Notes: generated by a model from the letters alone, not told the origin. DNA of 9,324 bases from Bacillota bacterium (GCA_021779235.1 JAJYBA010000056.1:1-9324); one strand, 5' to 3'; numbered from the stretch's first letter, positions 1-5,858 are shown. Program-made: numbers and translations.

Positions 1-15
1 AAAATACTCCTCCTT
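1..15 (-). promoter_or_regulatory. Ribosome binding site of a gene that starts just beyond the left edge
   Basis: Read on the minus strand, the last bases of the window are AAGGAGGAGTATTTT. This is a near-perfect Shine-Dalgarno sequence with about 8 nt of spacer before the window ends. A start codon is therefore expected within a few bases outside the window. That gene lies in the same direction as the lysine-riboswitch leader and the 84-residue gene, so it is probably part of the lysine-controlled operon. Its identity cannot be seen here. A lysine transporter or biosynthetic gene would be the usual partner. Confidence 0.6.
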
Positions 16-20
16 ACAAT

Positions 21-45
21 ATTGTGATAGTTAACTTATCTCAAT
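21..45. repeat. Imperfect palindrome upstream of the off-window gene
   Basis: The arms ATTGtGATA and TATCtCAAT face each other around a GTTAACT core, with one mismatch per arm position. It sits about 10 bp upstream of the ribosome binding site at the left edge. It has no T-run, so it does not look like a terminator. It could be an operator or an mRNA hairpin in front of the next gene. The binding protein, if any, is unknown. Confidence 0.4.
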
Positions 46-103
46 TATTGCCAAGAAAGAGTACTTTTTAATCTGTTTACACAAAATTATTTACAGGCTC
101 TGT

Positions 104-358
104 TTACTTACTGAAATAATAATTATTTCTTTTACTATCCACATGGTCTTGATTCTGCAAATTTAAATATTCTATTTCTGAAATTTCTTTTGCTTTACTA
201 AAATTTAATTCGTCAACGTAGCTATTAAACGGAACATATATCTTTTGTGGTCCTTTATGAACTATTAGTATTTGATCCTTGCCATTTCTTAGAGTTTCAC
301 ATTTGAATTTTCCTCTTAATTCTATCTCACTAGTAAATTCATTCATAATAATATTCAT
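104..358 (-). CDS. Small protein of unknown function downstream of tandem lysine riboswitches (84 aa)
   Basis: I do not recognise the family. The start ATG at 358 is chosen because AAAAGGAG lies 10 nt upstream. The open frame extends further up to 550, but that extension would be translated from inside the riboswitch terminator and has no ribosome binding site. The product begins MNIIMNEFTSEIELRGKF. It is soluble and mixed alpha/beta in appearance, with no signal peptide, membrane segment or Cys cluster; the last 30 residues are polar. It is the first gene after two lysine riboswitches with their terminators, and a further ribosome binding site follows at the left edge. It is therefore inferred to be made when lysine is scarce. 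An ATG at 346 is a possible alternative start. The gene is likely real, given its good ribosome binding site and position, but the function is unknown. Confidence 0.6.
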   Translation of the reverse strand: MNIIMNEFTSEIELRGKFKCETLRNGKDQILIVHKGPQKIYVPFNSYVDELNFSKAKEISEIEYLNLQNQDHVDSKRNNYYFSK

Positions 359-520
359 TTTTAAATATCTCCTTTTTCCTAAATTATTTCTCATACATCT
401 TTTAAGGACTTTCAGAAGGAAAATCTCCTTTTTATCCATTAATATCTGACATTGCAGATTCTGATTTAACCCATTTAATAAGAATTTTTTCACTTTAATG
501 TAGGGTTTTCTTAAAAGGGT

Positions 521-561
521 AAAACAAAAACAGTCATGAGCAAAAGGCACTCATGACTGTT
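521..561 (-). terminator. Intrinsic terminator of the proximal lysine riboswitch
   Basis: On the minus strand, a 12-bp perfect hairpin (AACAGTCATGAG with CTCATGACTGTT, 9-nt loop) is followed by TTTTTGTTTT. It lies 24 nt after the 3' strand of aptamer helix P1, as expected for the expression platform of a lysine OFF switch. The loop carries CCTTTTGC, which is complementary to the bases right after P1 (576-585) and so can take part in an alternative antiterminator fold. Confidence 0.88.
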
Positions 562-585
562 AATTTATAACAGCACCTTTTGCCC

Positions 586-757
586 CAACATGACAAGCTC
601 GCCATTAGAAAATTGGGCAATTTTCTAATGACAGTACTATACTTATTCAGCATAGTCCCAATACATAAATCTATGTATTTCGGCGATTGATCCTTTCCTA
701 TCTGTCCATAATGAACCAGTTAGTATTATTAGCAACCGCAACCTCTGTATCATGTCG
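586..757 (-). promoter_or_regulatory. Lysine riboswitch (L-box) aptamer, proximal copy
   Basis: The minus-strand RNA carries the L-box core. A closing helix P1 pairs CGACAUGA with UCAUGUUG. It is followed by AGAGGUUGCGG, a P2 base GCGGUUG/CAAUCGC, then CGCCGAA, helix P3 AAUACAUA/UUAUGUAUU, P4 CUAU-GCUGAAUAA-GUAUAG, and P5 CAUUAGAAAAUU/AAUUUUCUAAUG closing before GGCGAGCU. The order and the invariant segments match the B. subtilis lysC leader as I recall it. The aptamer is 172 nt. In this class, lysine binding stabilises P1 and favours the downstream terminator, lowering expression of the following genes. This copy is transcribed second, after the distal copy and its terminator. Confidence 0.93.
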
Positions 758-775
758 TCTATATGATTTTTGTAT

Positions 776-817
776 AAAAATAAAAACAGCTATGAGCAAA
801 AGGCACTCATAACTGTT
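776..817 (-). terminator. Intrinsic terminator of the distal lysine riboswitch
   Basis: The minus-strand hairpin AACAGTTATGAG / CTCATAGCTGTT (12 bp including one U·G wobble, 9-nt loop) is followed by TTTTTATTTTTA. The stem differs from the proximal terminator at two pairs. C-G becomes U-A, and U-A becomes U·G; the wobble is allowed only if the RNA is made from the minus strand, which supports the orientation. The second aptamer begins within 20 nt of the T-run. Confidence 0.88.
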
Positions 818-847
818 ATGTATTACAACAAAACAAACCTTTTGCCC

Positions 848-1019
848 CAATGTGATAAGCTCGCCGTTAGAAAATTGGGCAATTTTCTAACGACAGTGCT
901 ATACTTATTCAGTATAGTCCCAATACATAAATTTATGTATTTCGGCAATTGACCCTTTCCTACAATTCCATAAATAGAACAATAGTACTCTTAACAACCG
1001 CAACCTCAGTATCACATCG
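848..1019 (-). promoter_or_regulatory. Lysine riboswitch (L-box) aptamer, distal copy
   Basis: This is a second complete 172-nt lysine aptamer with the same helices as the proximal copy. P1 is CGAUGUGA/UCACAUUG, the core is GAGGUUGCGG, then GCCGAA, P3 AAUACAUA/UUAUGUAUU, P4 around CUGAAUAAGUAUAG, and P5 CGUUAGAAAAUU/AAUUUUCUAACG. P1 and P5 show compensated base changes relative to the proximal copy (for example P5 A-U to G-C), so the structures are under selection. It is the first aptamer to be transcribed from the promoter at 1060-1088. P2 is the most diverged part between the copies. The pair probably arose by tandem duplication. Confidence 0.93.
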
Positions 1020-1059
1020 TATCTATATTCACTTTTTTTATTTACTATACTATATATAA

Positions 1060-1088
1060 ATATTAACAACTATCCTTTATATAGTCAA
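1060..1088 (-). promoter_or_regulatory. Sigma-A type promoter of the lysine-riboswitch leader
   Basis: On the minus strand, -35 TTGACT (1083-1088) is separated by 17 bp from -10 TAATAT (1060-1065). Transcription would start near 1053, about 35 nt before the first aptamer helix. The -35 box begins only 9 bp past the stop codon of the 2H-phosphoesterase gene. Confidence 0.8.
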
Positions 1089-1097
1089 CCTATTTTT

Positions 1098-1625
1098 TTA
1101 CATGAATTCATATTTTTTATGTAGTAACCATGTGTTTTCTTGCCACTTATATATCGTCACATTATCAAATTCACATTGAAAGTTACAAGGTTTAGTATTA
1201 ACGTATTCCCAAAGTTGCGAATAGTTATTATTAATTCTCTTAGAAGCAACTGTTACATGAAAAATCTTATTTTTACCATCTTTTTCATGAAAATCTATAT
1301 AAGGCAATGAATCAATTGTATCAATGAGTTTGTCATGAAGCCCCTTTCCTTCCTTAGACATCTCCAATTTCATATAAACAACTCGATGCTCAAAGTGGTC
1401 ATAATTATTGATAGCATAAGCTTCCTTTCTAGGCTCTTTGCTAAATGTCTCTAAAGCAACTTCTAAATCATAAATACTTCCATCATATTCGAAGGGTGCT
1501 TTTATGGTAAAGTGTGCAGGTAATTTTGAGGATTTTGCACCGAATCTTTCAAATACTTCCTGTCGCAAATTATCATTAAAAACACCGGCTTCTCCATTTA
1601 CTACACTTACTATTACATATCTCAC
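1098..1625 (-). CDS. 2H phosphoesterase family protein (LigT / 2'-5' RNA ligase-like)
   Basis: The 175-residue product has the two His-x-Thr motifs that define the 2H phosphoesterase superfamily: HFTI at about residues 38-41 and HVTV at about 123-126. Members open or form 2',3'-cyclic or 2'-5' phosphodiester bonds in RNA or nucleotides. The length is close to B. subtilis YjcG-type proteins. It is predicted cytosolic with no signal peptide. I prefer the GTG start at 1625, because GGGGGAG lies 8 nt upstream and the protein then begins at the first beta strand (RYVIVSVV). The ATG at 1658 has no ribosome binding site, and the extra 11 residues would be translated through that GGGGGAG. No terminator follows before the lysine-leader promoter. 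The true substrate cannot be told from sequence. Confidence 0.85.
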   Translation of the reverse strand: MRYVIVSVVNGEAGVFNDNLRQEVFERFGAKSSKLPAHFTIKAPFEYDGSIYDLEVALETFSKEPRKEAYAINNYDHFEHRVVYMKLEMSKEGKGLHDKLIDTIDSLPYIDFHEKDGKNKIFHVTVASKRINNNYSQLWEYVNTKPCNFQCEFDNVTIYKWQENTWLLHKKYEFM

Positions 1626-1682
1626 TTTAATCACTCCCCCAAATAAGTTATATATCATTGATTATTTACAATTGCAATAAAT

Positions 1683-1688
1683 ATTATA
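1683..1688 (-). promoter_or_regulatory. Candidate -10 box for the 2H phosphoesterase gene
   Basis: TATAAT is present on the minus strand about 58 bp upstream of the GTG start. No good -35 box lies 17 bp further up (AATTTA), so this is a weak call. Confidence 0.3.
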
Positions 1689-1787
1689 AGTCTTCAGCCA
1701 CTATTTAAATTTGCGTTACTTTTCAATAGTTTATACCTTTGATTACTATTGGTATCAATTGTTACTGAATGTTATAAGTTAAAGTAT

Positions 1788-1793
1788 TATAAT
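1788..1793 (+). promoter_or_regulatory. Candidate -10 box for the small Cys-rich protein gene
   Basis: A perfect TATAAT lies 45 bp upstream of the ATG at 1839. The matching -35 region (CTGAAT) is poor, so either the promoter needs an activator or the call is wrong. The rest of the divergent region 1626-1838 shows only AT-rich sequence and a weak near-palindrome (TTGATTAC / GTATCAA). Confidence 0.35.
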
Positions 1794-1838
1794 GTGTATC
1801 ATAGTATTTAAATTGTAAATTAAAAAGGGTGGTATATC

Positions 1839-2030
1839 ATGGAATCTAAAATGCGTTTAGATAAGCAAGGAAAGGATGAAATAAAGAATATGTTCAATTG
1901 GATGAAAAAGTCAAAAAATAATGTGGACTTATCTAACTCTACACATTATGGTCACTGTAACAATTACGCTACTAATTGCTGTTTAAATTGTGATAAATGT
2001 TGGGGCGGAAAATATAAAATGCAAAAATAA
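1839..2030 (+). CDS. Small protein with Cys-rich C-terminal tail, unknown function (63 aa)
   Basis: I do not recognise this protein. The start ATG has AAGGGTGG about 6 nt upstream, an acceptable ribosome binding site. The N-terminal half is charged (many Lys and Asp) with a short helix containing FNWMKK. The C-terminal third holds H36, H39, C40, C47, C48, C51 and C54, arranged as HxxHC...CCxxCxxCWGG. This spacing suggests binding of zinc or another metal, or a redox role; that is inference. There is no signal peptide or membrane segment. The gene stands alone between the divergent 2H phosphoesterase gene and the convergent tRNA-Sec gene. It has no T-run terminator of its own on the plus strand. 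The ribosome binding site, -10 box and composition make it likely to be real. Confidence 0.6.
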   Translation: MESKMRLDKQGKDEIKNMFNWMKKSKNNVDLSNSTHYGHCNNYATNCCLNCDKCWGGKYKMQK

Positions 2031-2055
2031 AATATTAATCAACTTTAAAATTTCC

Positions 2056-2074
2056 GTTGTCAATCTGTTGTCAA
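2056..2074. repeat. Short direct repeat GTTGTCAA x2
   Basis: Two copies of GTTGTCAA (2056-2063 and 2067-2074) are separated by 3 bp, between the small Cys-rich gene and the selC terminator. They are too short to interpret. The only reason for note is that DNA next to tRNA genes is a common integration site. Confidence 0.3.
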
Positions 2075-2080
2075 AGCCAA

Positions 2081-2125
2081 AATAAAAAGCGGCCCAGATA
2101 GCATAAAATTATGTATCTAGGCCGC
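2081..2125 (-). terminator. Intrinsic terminator after tRNA-Sec
   Basis: On the minus strand, a long hairpin starts GCGGCCTAGATA and closes with TATCTGGGCCGC (12 bp with one T·G). It continues after one bulged C into CATAA/TTATG-type pairing, and is followed by TTTTTATT. It begins 17 nt past the CCA end of selC and ends the selenocysteine gene cluster. There is no T-run on the plus side, so it works in one direction. Confidence 0.88.
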
Positions 2126-2141
2126 AATATGTCGTTGTAAG

Positions 2142-2238
2142 TGGCGGGAATATGTGTGAATCGAACACACCCATCGTGGTATTAGCACGACAACACAGTT
2201 TTGAAGACTGGCAGGCACACCAGCACCTATCTACTCCC
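2142..2238 (-). tRNA. selC: Selenocysteine tRNA (anticodon UCA)
   Basis: The 97-nt gene has every hallmark of bacterial tRNA-Sec. It has an 8-position acceptor stem (GGGAGTAG with ATATTCCC), a 6-bp D stem with a 4-nt loop (AGGTGC-TGGT-GTGCCT), an anticodon loop CTTCAAA with UCA at 2204-2202, and a long variable arm (TGTCGTG...CACGATG). The T arm is GTGTG-TTCGATT-CACAC, the discriminator is G and the CCA is encoded. SerRS charges it with Ser, SelA converts it to Sec, and SelB delivers it to UGA codons. Two oddities are a G·A opposition at the eighth acceptor position and a C·U mismatch at the base of the anticodon stem, leaving four clear pairs there. It follows selB by 102 nt and has its own promoter and terminator. 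Confidence 0.96.
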
Positions 2239-2261
2239 ATTAATCTTTTCTTCCAGCGCTA

Positions 2262-2290
2262 ATTATAGCATATCCTAACGCTATAATCAA
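2262..2290 (-). promoter_or_regulatory. Promoter of selC
   Basis: On the minus strand, -35 TTGATT (2285-2290) and a perfect -10 TATAAT (2262-2267) are 17 bp apart, with an extended -10 TG (TGCTATAAT). The expected start is about 16-18 nt before the mature tRNA 5' end. selC can therefore be made independently of the protein genes upstream. Confidence 0.8.
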
Positions 2291-2340
2291 TAGTAATATG
2301 CATAACTTTGTCGAATTGTCTAATTTAAAGCTAAATTCTT

Positions 2341-4257
2341 TTAACTTTCCTTATACAATACTCTATCATTCTCTATCCTTTTAGTTAATTTTATACCATC
2401 AAAATGTTCTAAAAGAGCTACTGCGAATTTGCGACTAGTGTCAAATACTTCTCTTGCTGAAGATGCAGTTATGCTGCCATTTTCTCTTATGTAATTATAT
2501 ACTAGTTCTTTGGAGTTTTCATAATGTGCTTTTGTAAAAATACAGTCCTCAGCAATTTTTATTAATTCTTCATTATCCATAAGGGAATCAAACACCATTT
2601 TAAAATTCTTTTTATCCTTTTCACTTACAGCTAAGTCAGTATACTTAGGAGTATTATATCTTCCTTTATCATAGGCAGAAATTATAGCATTTCTTAATTT
2701 TTCTTGTTCCTTTGTATATTGTATCCTAAAATCATATAAAGATACAAATTTTTCATATACTTTTATAGCATTTCTATGCTCTATAAGCATCAATATTTCA
2801 TCATATATTTTTTGCTTTATATTCTTTCCAAAAATCTTATTCCTTATTTCCTCTTTTGCCATACCAGCCTTAAGCGGATTTTCATTATGATACTTTATTA
2901 AAATTTTCTCTATTTCCTCTATCTTTTGTTTTATAAAGCTCTTATGTATATATATTGTTTTATCTAAAGCTGTTAATTTGATTATTATATTGTCCTCTAC
3001 TAATGCTTGTAATTTATCTTCTATACCTTCTTCATTTTTACCTAAGGCTTTTAAAATCACAGTAGTATCTGGGTAATCTCCACTTAATTTGCTAACAGTG
3101 TTTTCTAAAATATTTTCAGTTTTTCCACTTTCTTTAACCTTAAGCTCTTCAATGTACTTTTCATTAAACCTCTTAGCCTTCTCTGCAGCAGGTTCAATGA
3201 CAGTGCCACCAGCTATAGTGTACATTGGTGAATAGCTTCTAAGTACATATCTATCATTTCTTTGAGCATTTATTGGTTTTTCCAATCTTAACTGTACATA
3301 AGCGCTTTCTCCTGGAGCTATTTCTTCTCTGTCTAGTATAACCACTCTACACAGAATTTCATCAGTTCCATGATATAATTTAACTCTCTGCCTATTAACT
3401 AGGGGTTTTTCCGCACTTTTTAGATAGTAAAGCTTACAATCTATTGAAAAAGAAGGTTCCATTATGTTTACTTTAGAAACTACATCTCCTCTGCCTATTT
3501 CACTTAATTTTATATTAGCTAGATTTATAGCACATCTTTGGCCTGCTTCACCAAACTCTTCCGGTTTATCATGAATATGAATGCCTCTAACCTTTGTAAC
3601 TACTTTCGAAGGATATACTTCAACAGTATCCCCTACCTTTACTCTTCCACTTATTATTGTTCCAGTTACCACAGTACCAAAACCACTTACAGAAAATGCT
3701 CTATCCACAGGTAACCTAAAATGTCCTTCGGTGTCTTTAGCATCAACCTCTTCTGTGATTTTATCTATATCTTGAACTAGCTCATTGAAACCCATTCTAG
3801 TTTTTGAGGATATTGCATGAATTGGTGCATTTTCTAAAAATGTTCCTTTAAATTCATCCTTCATATCACCCTTAATCATTTCAATCCATTCAGAATCCAC
3901 TAAATCAGCTTTTGTAAGCACTATAATTCCTTTTTTAACGTTTAGCAACTGTAATATCTCAAAATGCTCTCTAGTTTGAGGCATGACCCCTTCATCCGCT
4001 GCTATAACTAATAAAACCACGTCAATACTGCTTATTCCTGCTAGCATGTTCTTTACAAATTTTTCATGACCTGGAACATCAATAATTCCAGCTCTTCTGC
4101 CAGAAGGTAAATCAAAATAGGTGAACCCTAAATTTATAGAAATACCCCTATCTTTTTCTTCTTTTAAAGTATCCGTTTCTCTGCCAGTTAACACTTTAAT
4201 TAAAGTTGTCTTTCCATGGTCTATATGCCCTGCTGTTCCTATAATTATATGCTTCAT
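2341..4257 (-). CDS. selB: Selenocysteine-specific translation elongation factor SelB
   Basis: The 638-residue GTPase replaces EF-Tu for Sec-tRNA and brings it to the ribosome at UGA codons marked by a SECIS hairpin. The N-terminal GTPase domain shows G1 GHIDHGKT (10-17), G3 DVPGH (60-64) and G4 TKAD (115-118). EF-Tu-like beta-barrel domains 2 and 3 follow (about 175-350, including RAFSVSGFGTVVTGT). The last 260 residues or so are the helical winged-helix repeats that bind the SECIS RNA. The length is near that of known SelB proteins (E. coli about 614). The start ATG at 4257 has AAAGGA about 11 nt upstream. It lies between selA and selC in one cluster. The unusually long 154-nt gap before it contains strong inverted repeats that may set its expression. 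Confidence 0.97.
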   Translation of the reverse strand: MKHIIIGTAGHIDHGKTTLIKVLTGRETDTLKEEKDRGISINLGFTYFDLPSGRRAGIIDVPGHEKFVKNMLAGISSIDVVLLVIAADEGVMPQTREHFEILQLLNVKKGIIVLTKADLVDSEWIEMIKGDMKDEFKGTFLENAPIHAISSKTRMGFNELVQDIDKITEEVDAKDTEGHFRLPVDRAFSVSGFGTVVTGTIISGRVKVGDTVEVYPSKVVTKVRGIHIHDKPEEFGEAGQRCAINLANIKLSEIGRGDVVSKVNIMEPSFSIDCKLYYLKSAEKPLVNRQRVKLYHGTDEILCRVVILDREEIAPGESAYVQLRLEKPINAQRNDRYVLRSYSPMYTIAGGTVIEPAAEKAKRFNEKYIEELKVKESGKTENILENTVSKLSGDYPDTTVILKALGKNEEGIEDKLQALVEDNIIIKLTALDKTIYIHKSFIKQKIEEIEKILIKYHNENPLKAGMAKEEIRNKIFGKNIKQKIYDEILMLIEHRNAIKVYEKFVSLYDFRIQYTKEQEKLRNAIISAYDKGRYNTPKYTDLAVSEKDKKNFKMVFDSLMDNEELIKIAEDCIFTKAHYENSKELVYNYIRENGSITASSAREVFDTSRKFAVALLEHFDGIKLTKRIENDRVLYKES

Positions 4258-4284
4258 ACAAGCAACATCCTTTCCATAAAAGTA

Positions 4285-4319
4285 TTGACATGCAACCTAT
4301 CTATACTTTTGCATGTCAA
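4285..4319 (-). repeat. Perfect 11-bp inverted repeat in the selB leader
   Basis: TTGACATGCAA (4285-4295) and TTGCATGTCAA (4309-4319) are exact inverted copies around a 13-nt spacer. The element ends about 15 nt upstream of the selB ribosome binding site. In RNA it gives an 11-bp stem; no T-run follows on the minus strand, so it is not a terminator. Each arm is itself nearly symmetric (TTGnnATGnnAA-like), so a pair of protein-binding half sites in DNA is the alternative reading. Confidence 0.75.
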
Positions 4320-4364
4320 CATATGTTTATGATTAATCTACTAAATCTAATACATATAGTAAGT

Positions 4365-4389
4365 ATGAAATTTCATGTCTTTTACATGA
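4365..4389 (-). repeat. Overlapping palindromes just after selA
   Basis: A perfect 12-bp palindrome ATGAAATTTCAT (4365-4376) overlaps a 6-bp hairpin TCATGT-cttttACATGA (4373-4389). They lie 22 nt past the selA stop codon. There is no T-run, so it is not a classical terminator. Its TCATGT/ACATGA core echoes the ACATG cores of the larger repeat at 4285-4319. Confidence 0.45.
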
Positions 4390-4411
4390 CAATCATGGTT
4401 ATATAAATCTT

Positions 4412-5791
4412 TTACATATTCTTAAAAGCCTCCACAATAATTTCATAATCCTTTTCAAATAAAGTCCTAAGATCTAAAATTACTTCGTTATTGTAAATTC
4501 TTACAATAACAGCTACTTCATTCATTCTTAATTTATCCTCTATTTGCTGTGTAGTAAAGCTTTCACTTTTTACTTTTATGACGTAAGTTTCCATTTTCTC
4601 AGTAGGCATAGAACCCCCACCAACCATGGAATAGTCATTATCTATAGTGAAAGTAAATTTATTAGTTTTATTTTGAAGCTTTCTTTTTAGTTTTTGAGCT
4701 CTTTTCTTAAGTTCTTCCTTCGGACATAAAAGCATGTTTAAAGTTGGTATATTTTTAATAGCCTCTGCTTCTTCTAAATAATGTTGCATGGTACCTTCTA
4801 AGGCCGCCAAAGTCATTTTATCTATTCTTAACGCCCTAGTTAATTGATTTTTCCTCATTCTATCTATATACTTCTTTTTACCCACTATAATTCCAGCTTG
4901 AGGACCACCTAGCATCTTATCTCCACTAAAGGTTACTACATCCATACCTTTTTTTATGCTTTCCTGAACAGTTGGTTCATATACAAATCCATATTTAGAG
5001 TAATCTATTAGTACTCCGCTTCCTATGTCTTCCACTATTGGTATATCTTTTTCATTCCCTAGTTTTACTAAGTCTTCTATAGCTACTTCTTCTGTAAATC
5101 CCATAATTTTAAAGTTAGATGTGTGTACTTTTAACAGTACTCCTGTATTTTCACTAATGTTATCTTCATAATCATATAAATGAGTTCTATTAGTTGTACC
5201 TACTTCTACTAGTTTAGCCCCACTAAATTTCATAACCTCAGGAACTCTAAAAGATCCACCAATTTCAACTAATTGTCCTCTAGAAACTATCGCTTCCTTT
5301 TCCCTACACAAAGTATCTAGCACAAGCATTACTGCCGCTGCGTTGTTATTTACCACCATAGCAGCCTCTGCACCAGTTATTTTTATTATGATATCTTCTA
5401 TATGTGAATATCTAGATCCTCTTTTACCTTTTTCTATATCATATTCAAGGTTGTTATAATTCTCAGCAACATTAATTACCTTTTCTATAGCACCCTTTGA
5501 TAAAAGTGATCTACCTAGATTTGTATGCACCACAGTTCCCGTACCATTTATAACTTTTCTAAGCTTCGGACTTTTCTTTTTGTTTAGTAAATTAATAGAA
5601 TCAAGTATTATCTCTTCTTTTGTTAATGATTGTATTTCATCATTTAGAATTGCCTTTCTAAAAGCCTCTATGGTCTCTCTTAAGGAATCTAATACAAGAA
5701 CTCTCATACTACTGCCTAGTTGCTCTTTTATTGTTTCTTCTTGAAGTAGTTCATCTACCTTAGGTAAACTTCTTAATAACTCTCTATTCAT
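4412..5791 (-). CDS. selA: L-seryl-tRNA(Sec) selenium transferase SelA
   Basis: This 459-residue PLP enzyme converts Ser-tRNA-Sec to Sec-tRNA-Sec with selenophosphate; in bacteria it forms a large ring-shaped homo-oligomer. The length matches the family (about 460). Visible motifs are INGTGTVVHTNLGRS (81-95), the glycine-rich EIGGSFRVPEVM segment (176-187), VEDIGSG (253-259) and the PLP-lysine motif SGDKMLGGPQAG with Lys292. The N-terminal 60 residues or so (LLRSLPKVDELL) are the usual tRNA-binding region. The start ATG at 5791 has GGGGAG 6 nt upstream. It sits between selD and selB on the same strand, with gaps of 125 and 154 nt. This is long for an operon, so internal promoters or RNA processing are possible. 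Confidence 0.97.
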   Translation of the reverse strand: MNRELLRSLPKVDELLQEETIKEQLGSSMRVLVLDSLRETIEAFRKAILNDEIQSLTKEEIILDSINLLNKKKSPKLRKVINGTGTVVHTNLGRSLLSKGAIEKVINVAENYNNLEYDIEKGKRGSRYSHIEDIIIKITGAEAAMVVNNNAAAVMLVLDTLCREKEAIVSRGQLVEIGGSFRVPEVMKFSGAKLVEVGTTNRTHLYDYEDNISENTGVLLKVHTSNFKIMGFTEEVAIEDLVKLGNEKDIPIVEDIGSGVLIDYSKYGFVYEPTVQESIKKGMDVVTFSGDKMLGGPQAGIIVGKKKYIDRMRKNQLTRALRIDKMTLAALEGTMQHYLEEAEAIKNIPTLNMLLCPKEELKKRAQKLKRKLQNKTNKFTFTIDNDYSMVGGGSMPTEKMETYVIKVKSESFTTQQIEDKLRMNEVAVIVRIYNNEVILDLRTLFEKDYEIIVEAFKNM

Positions 5792-5858
5792 GACAATCTC
5801 CCCGTATTTATTTGCTTAGTTAACTCATCATCTTCGATGCAGCAAAATTTATATATTT

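Noticed and set aside
359..550. N-terminal extension of the 84-residue gene up to an ATG at 550
   Set aside because: The extra frame starts inside the riboswitch terminator hairpin and has no ribosome binding site. The AAAAGGAG before the ATG at 358 marks a better start.
770..952. Plus-strand open frame of 60 codons
   Set aside because: It runs antisense through the distal lysine riboswitch and its terminator, has no ribosome binding site, and its repeated parts follow RNA helices rather than codons.
521..1030. CRISPR or other DNA repeat array suggested by the duplicated blocks
   Set aside because: There are only two long copies, and every hairpin fits the lysine aptamer and its terminator. 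It is a duplicated riboswitch.
2031..2141. Phage or island attachment site at selC
   Set aside because: selC is a known integration target in other bacteria, but there is no integrase, no duplicated tRNA end and no foreign-looking DNA here. The 8-bp direct repeat alone is not enough.
3581..3775. Plus-strand open frame inside selB
   Set aside because: It is an antisense shadow of a clearly coding selB region, with no ribosome binding site.
4285..4310. Promoter with -35 TTGACA for selB within the inverted repeat
   Set aside because: TTGACA is present, but no acceptable -10 box lies 16-18 bp downstream on the minus strand; TATAGA is only 9 bp away.
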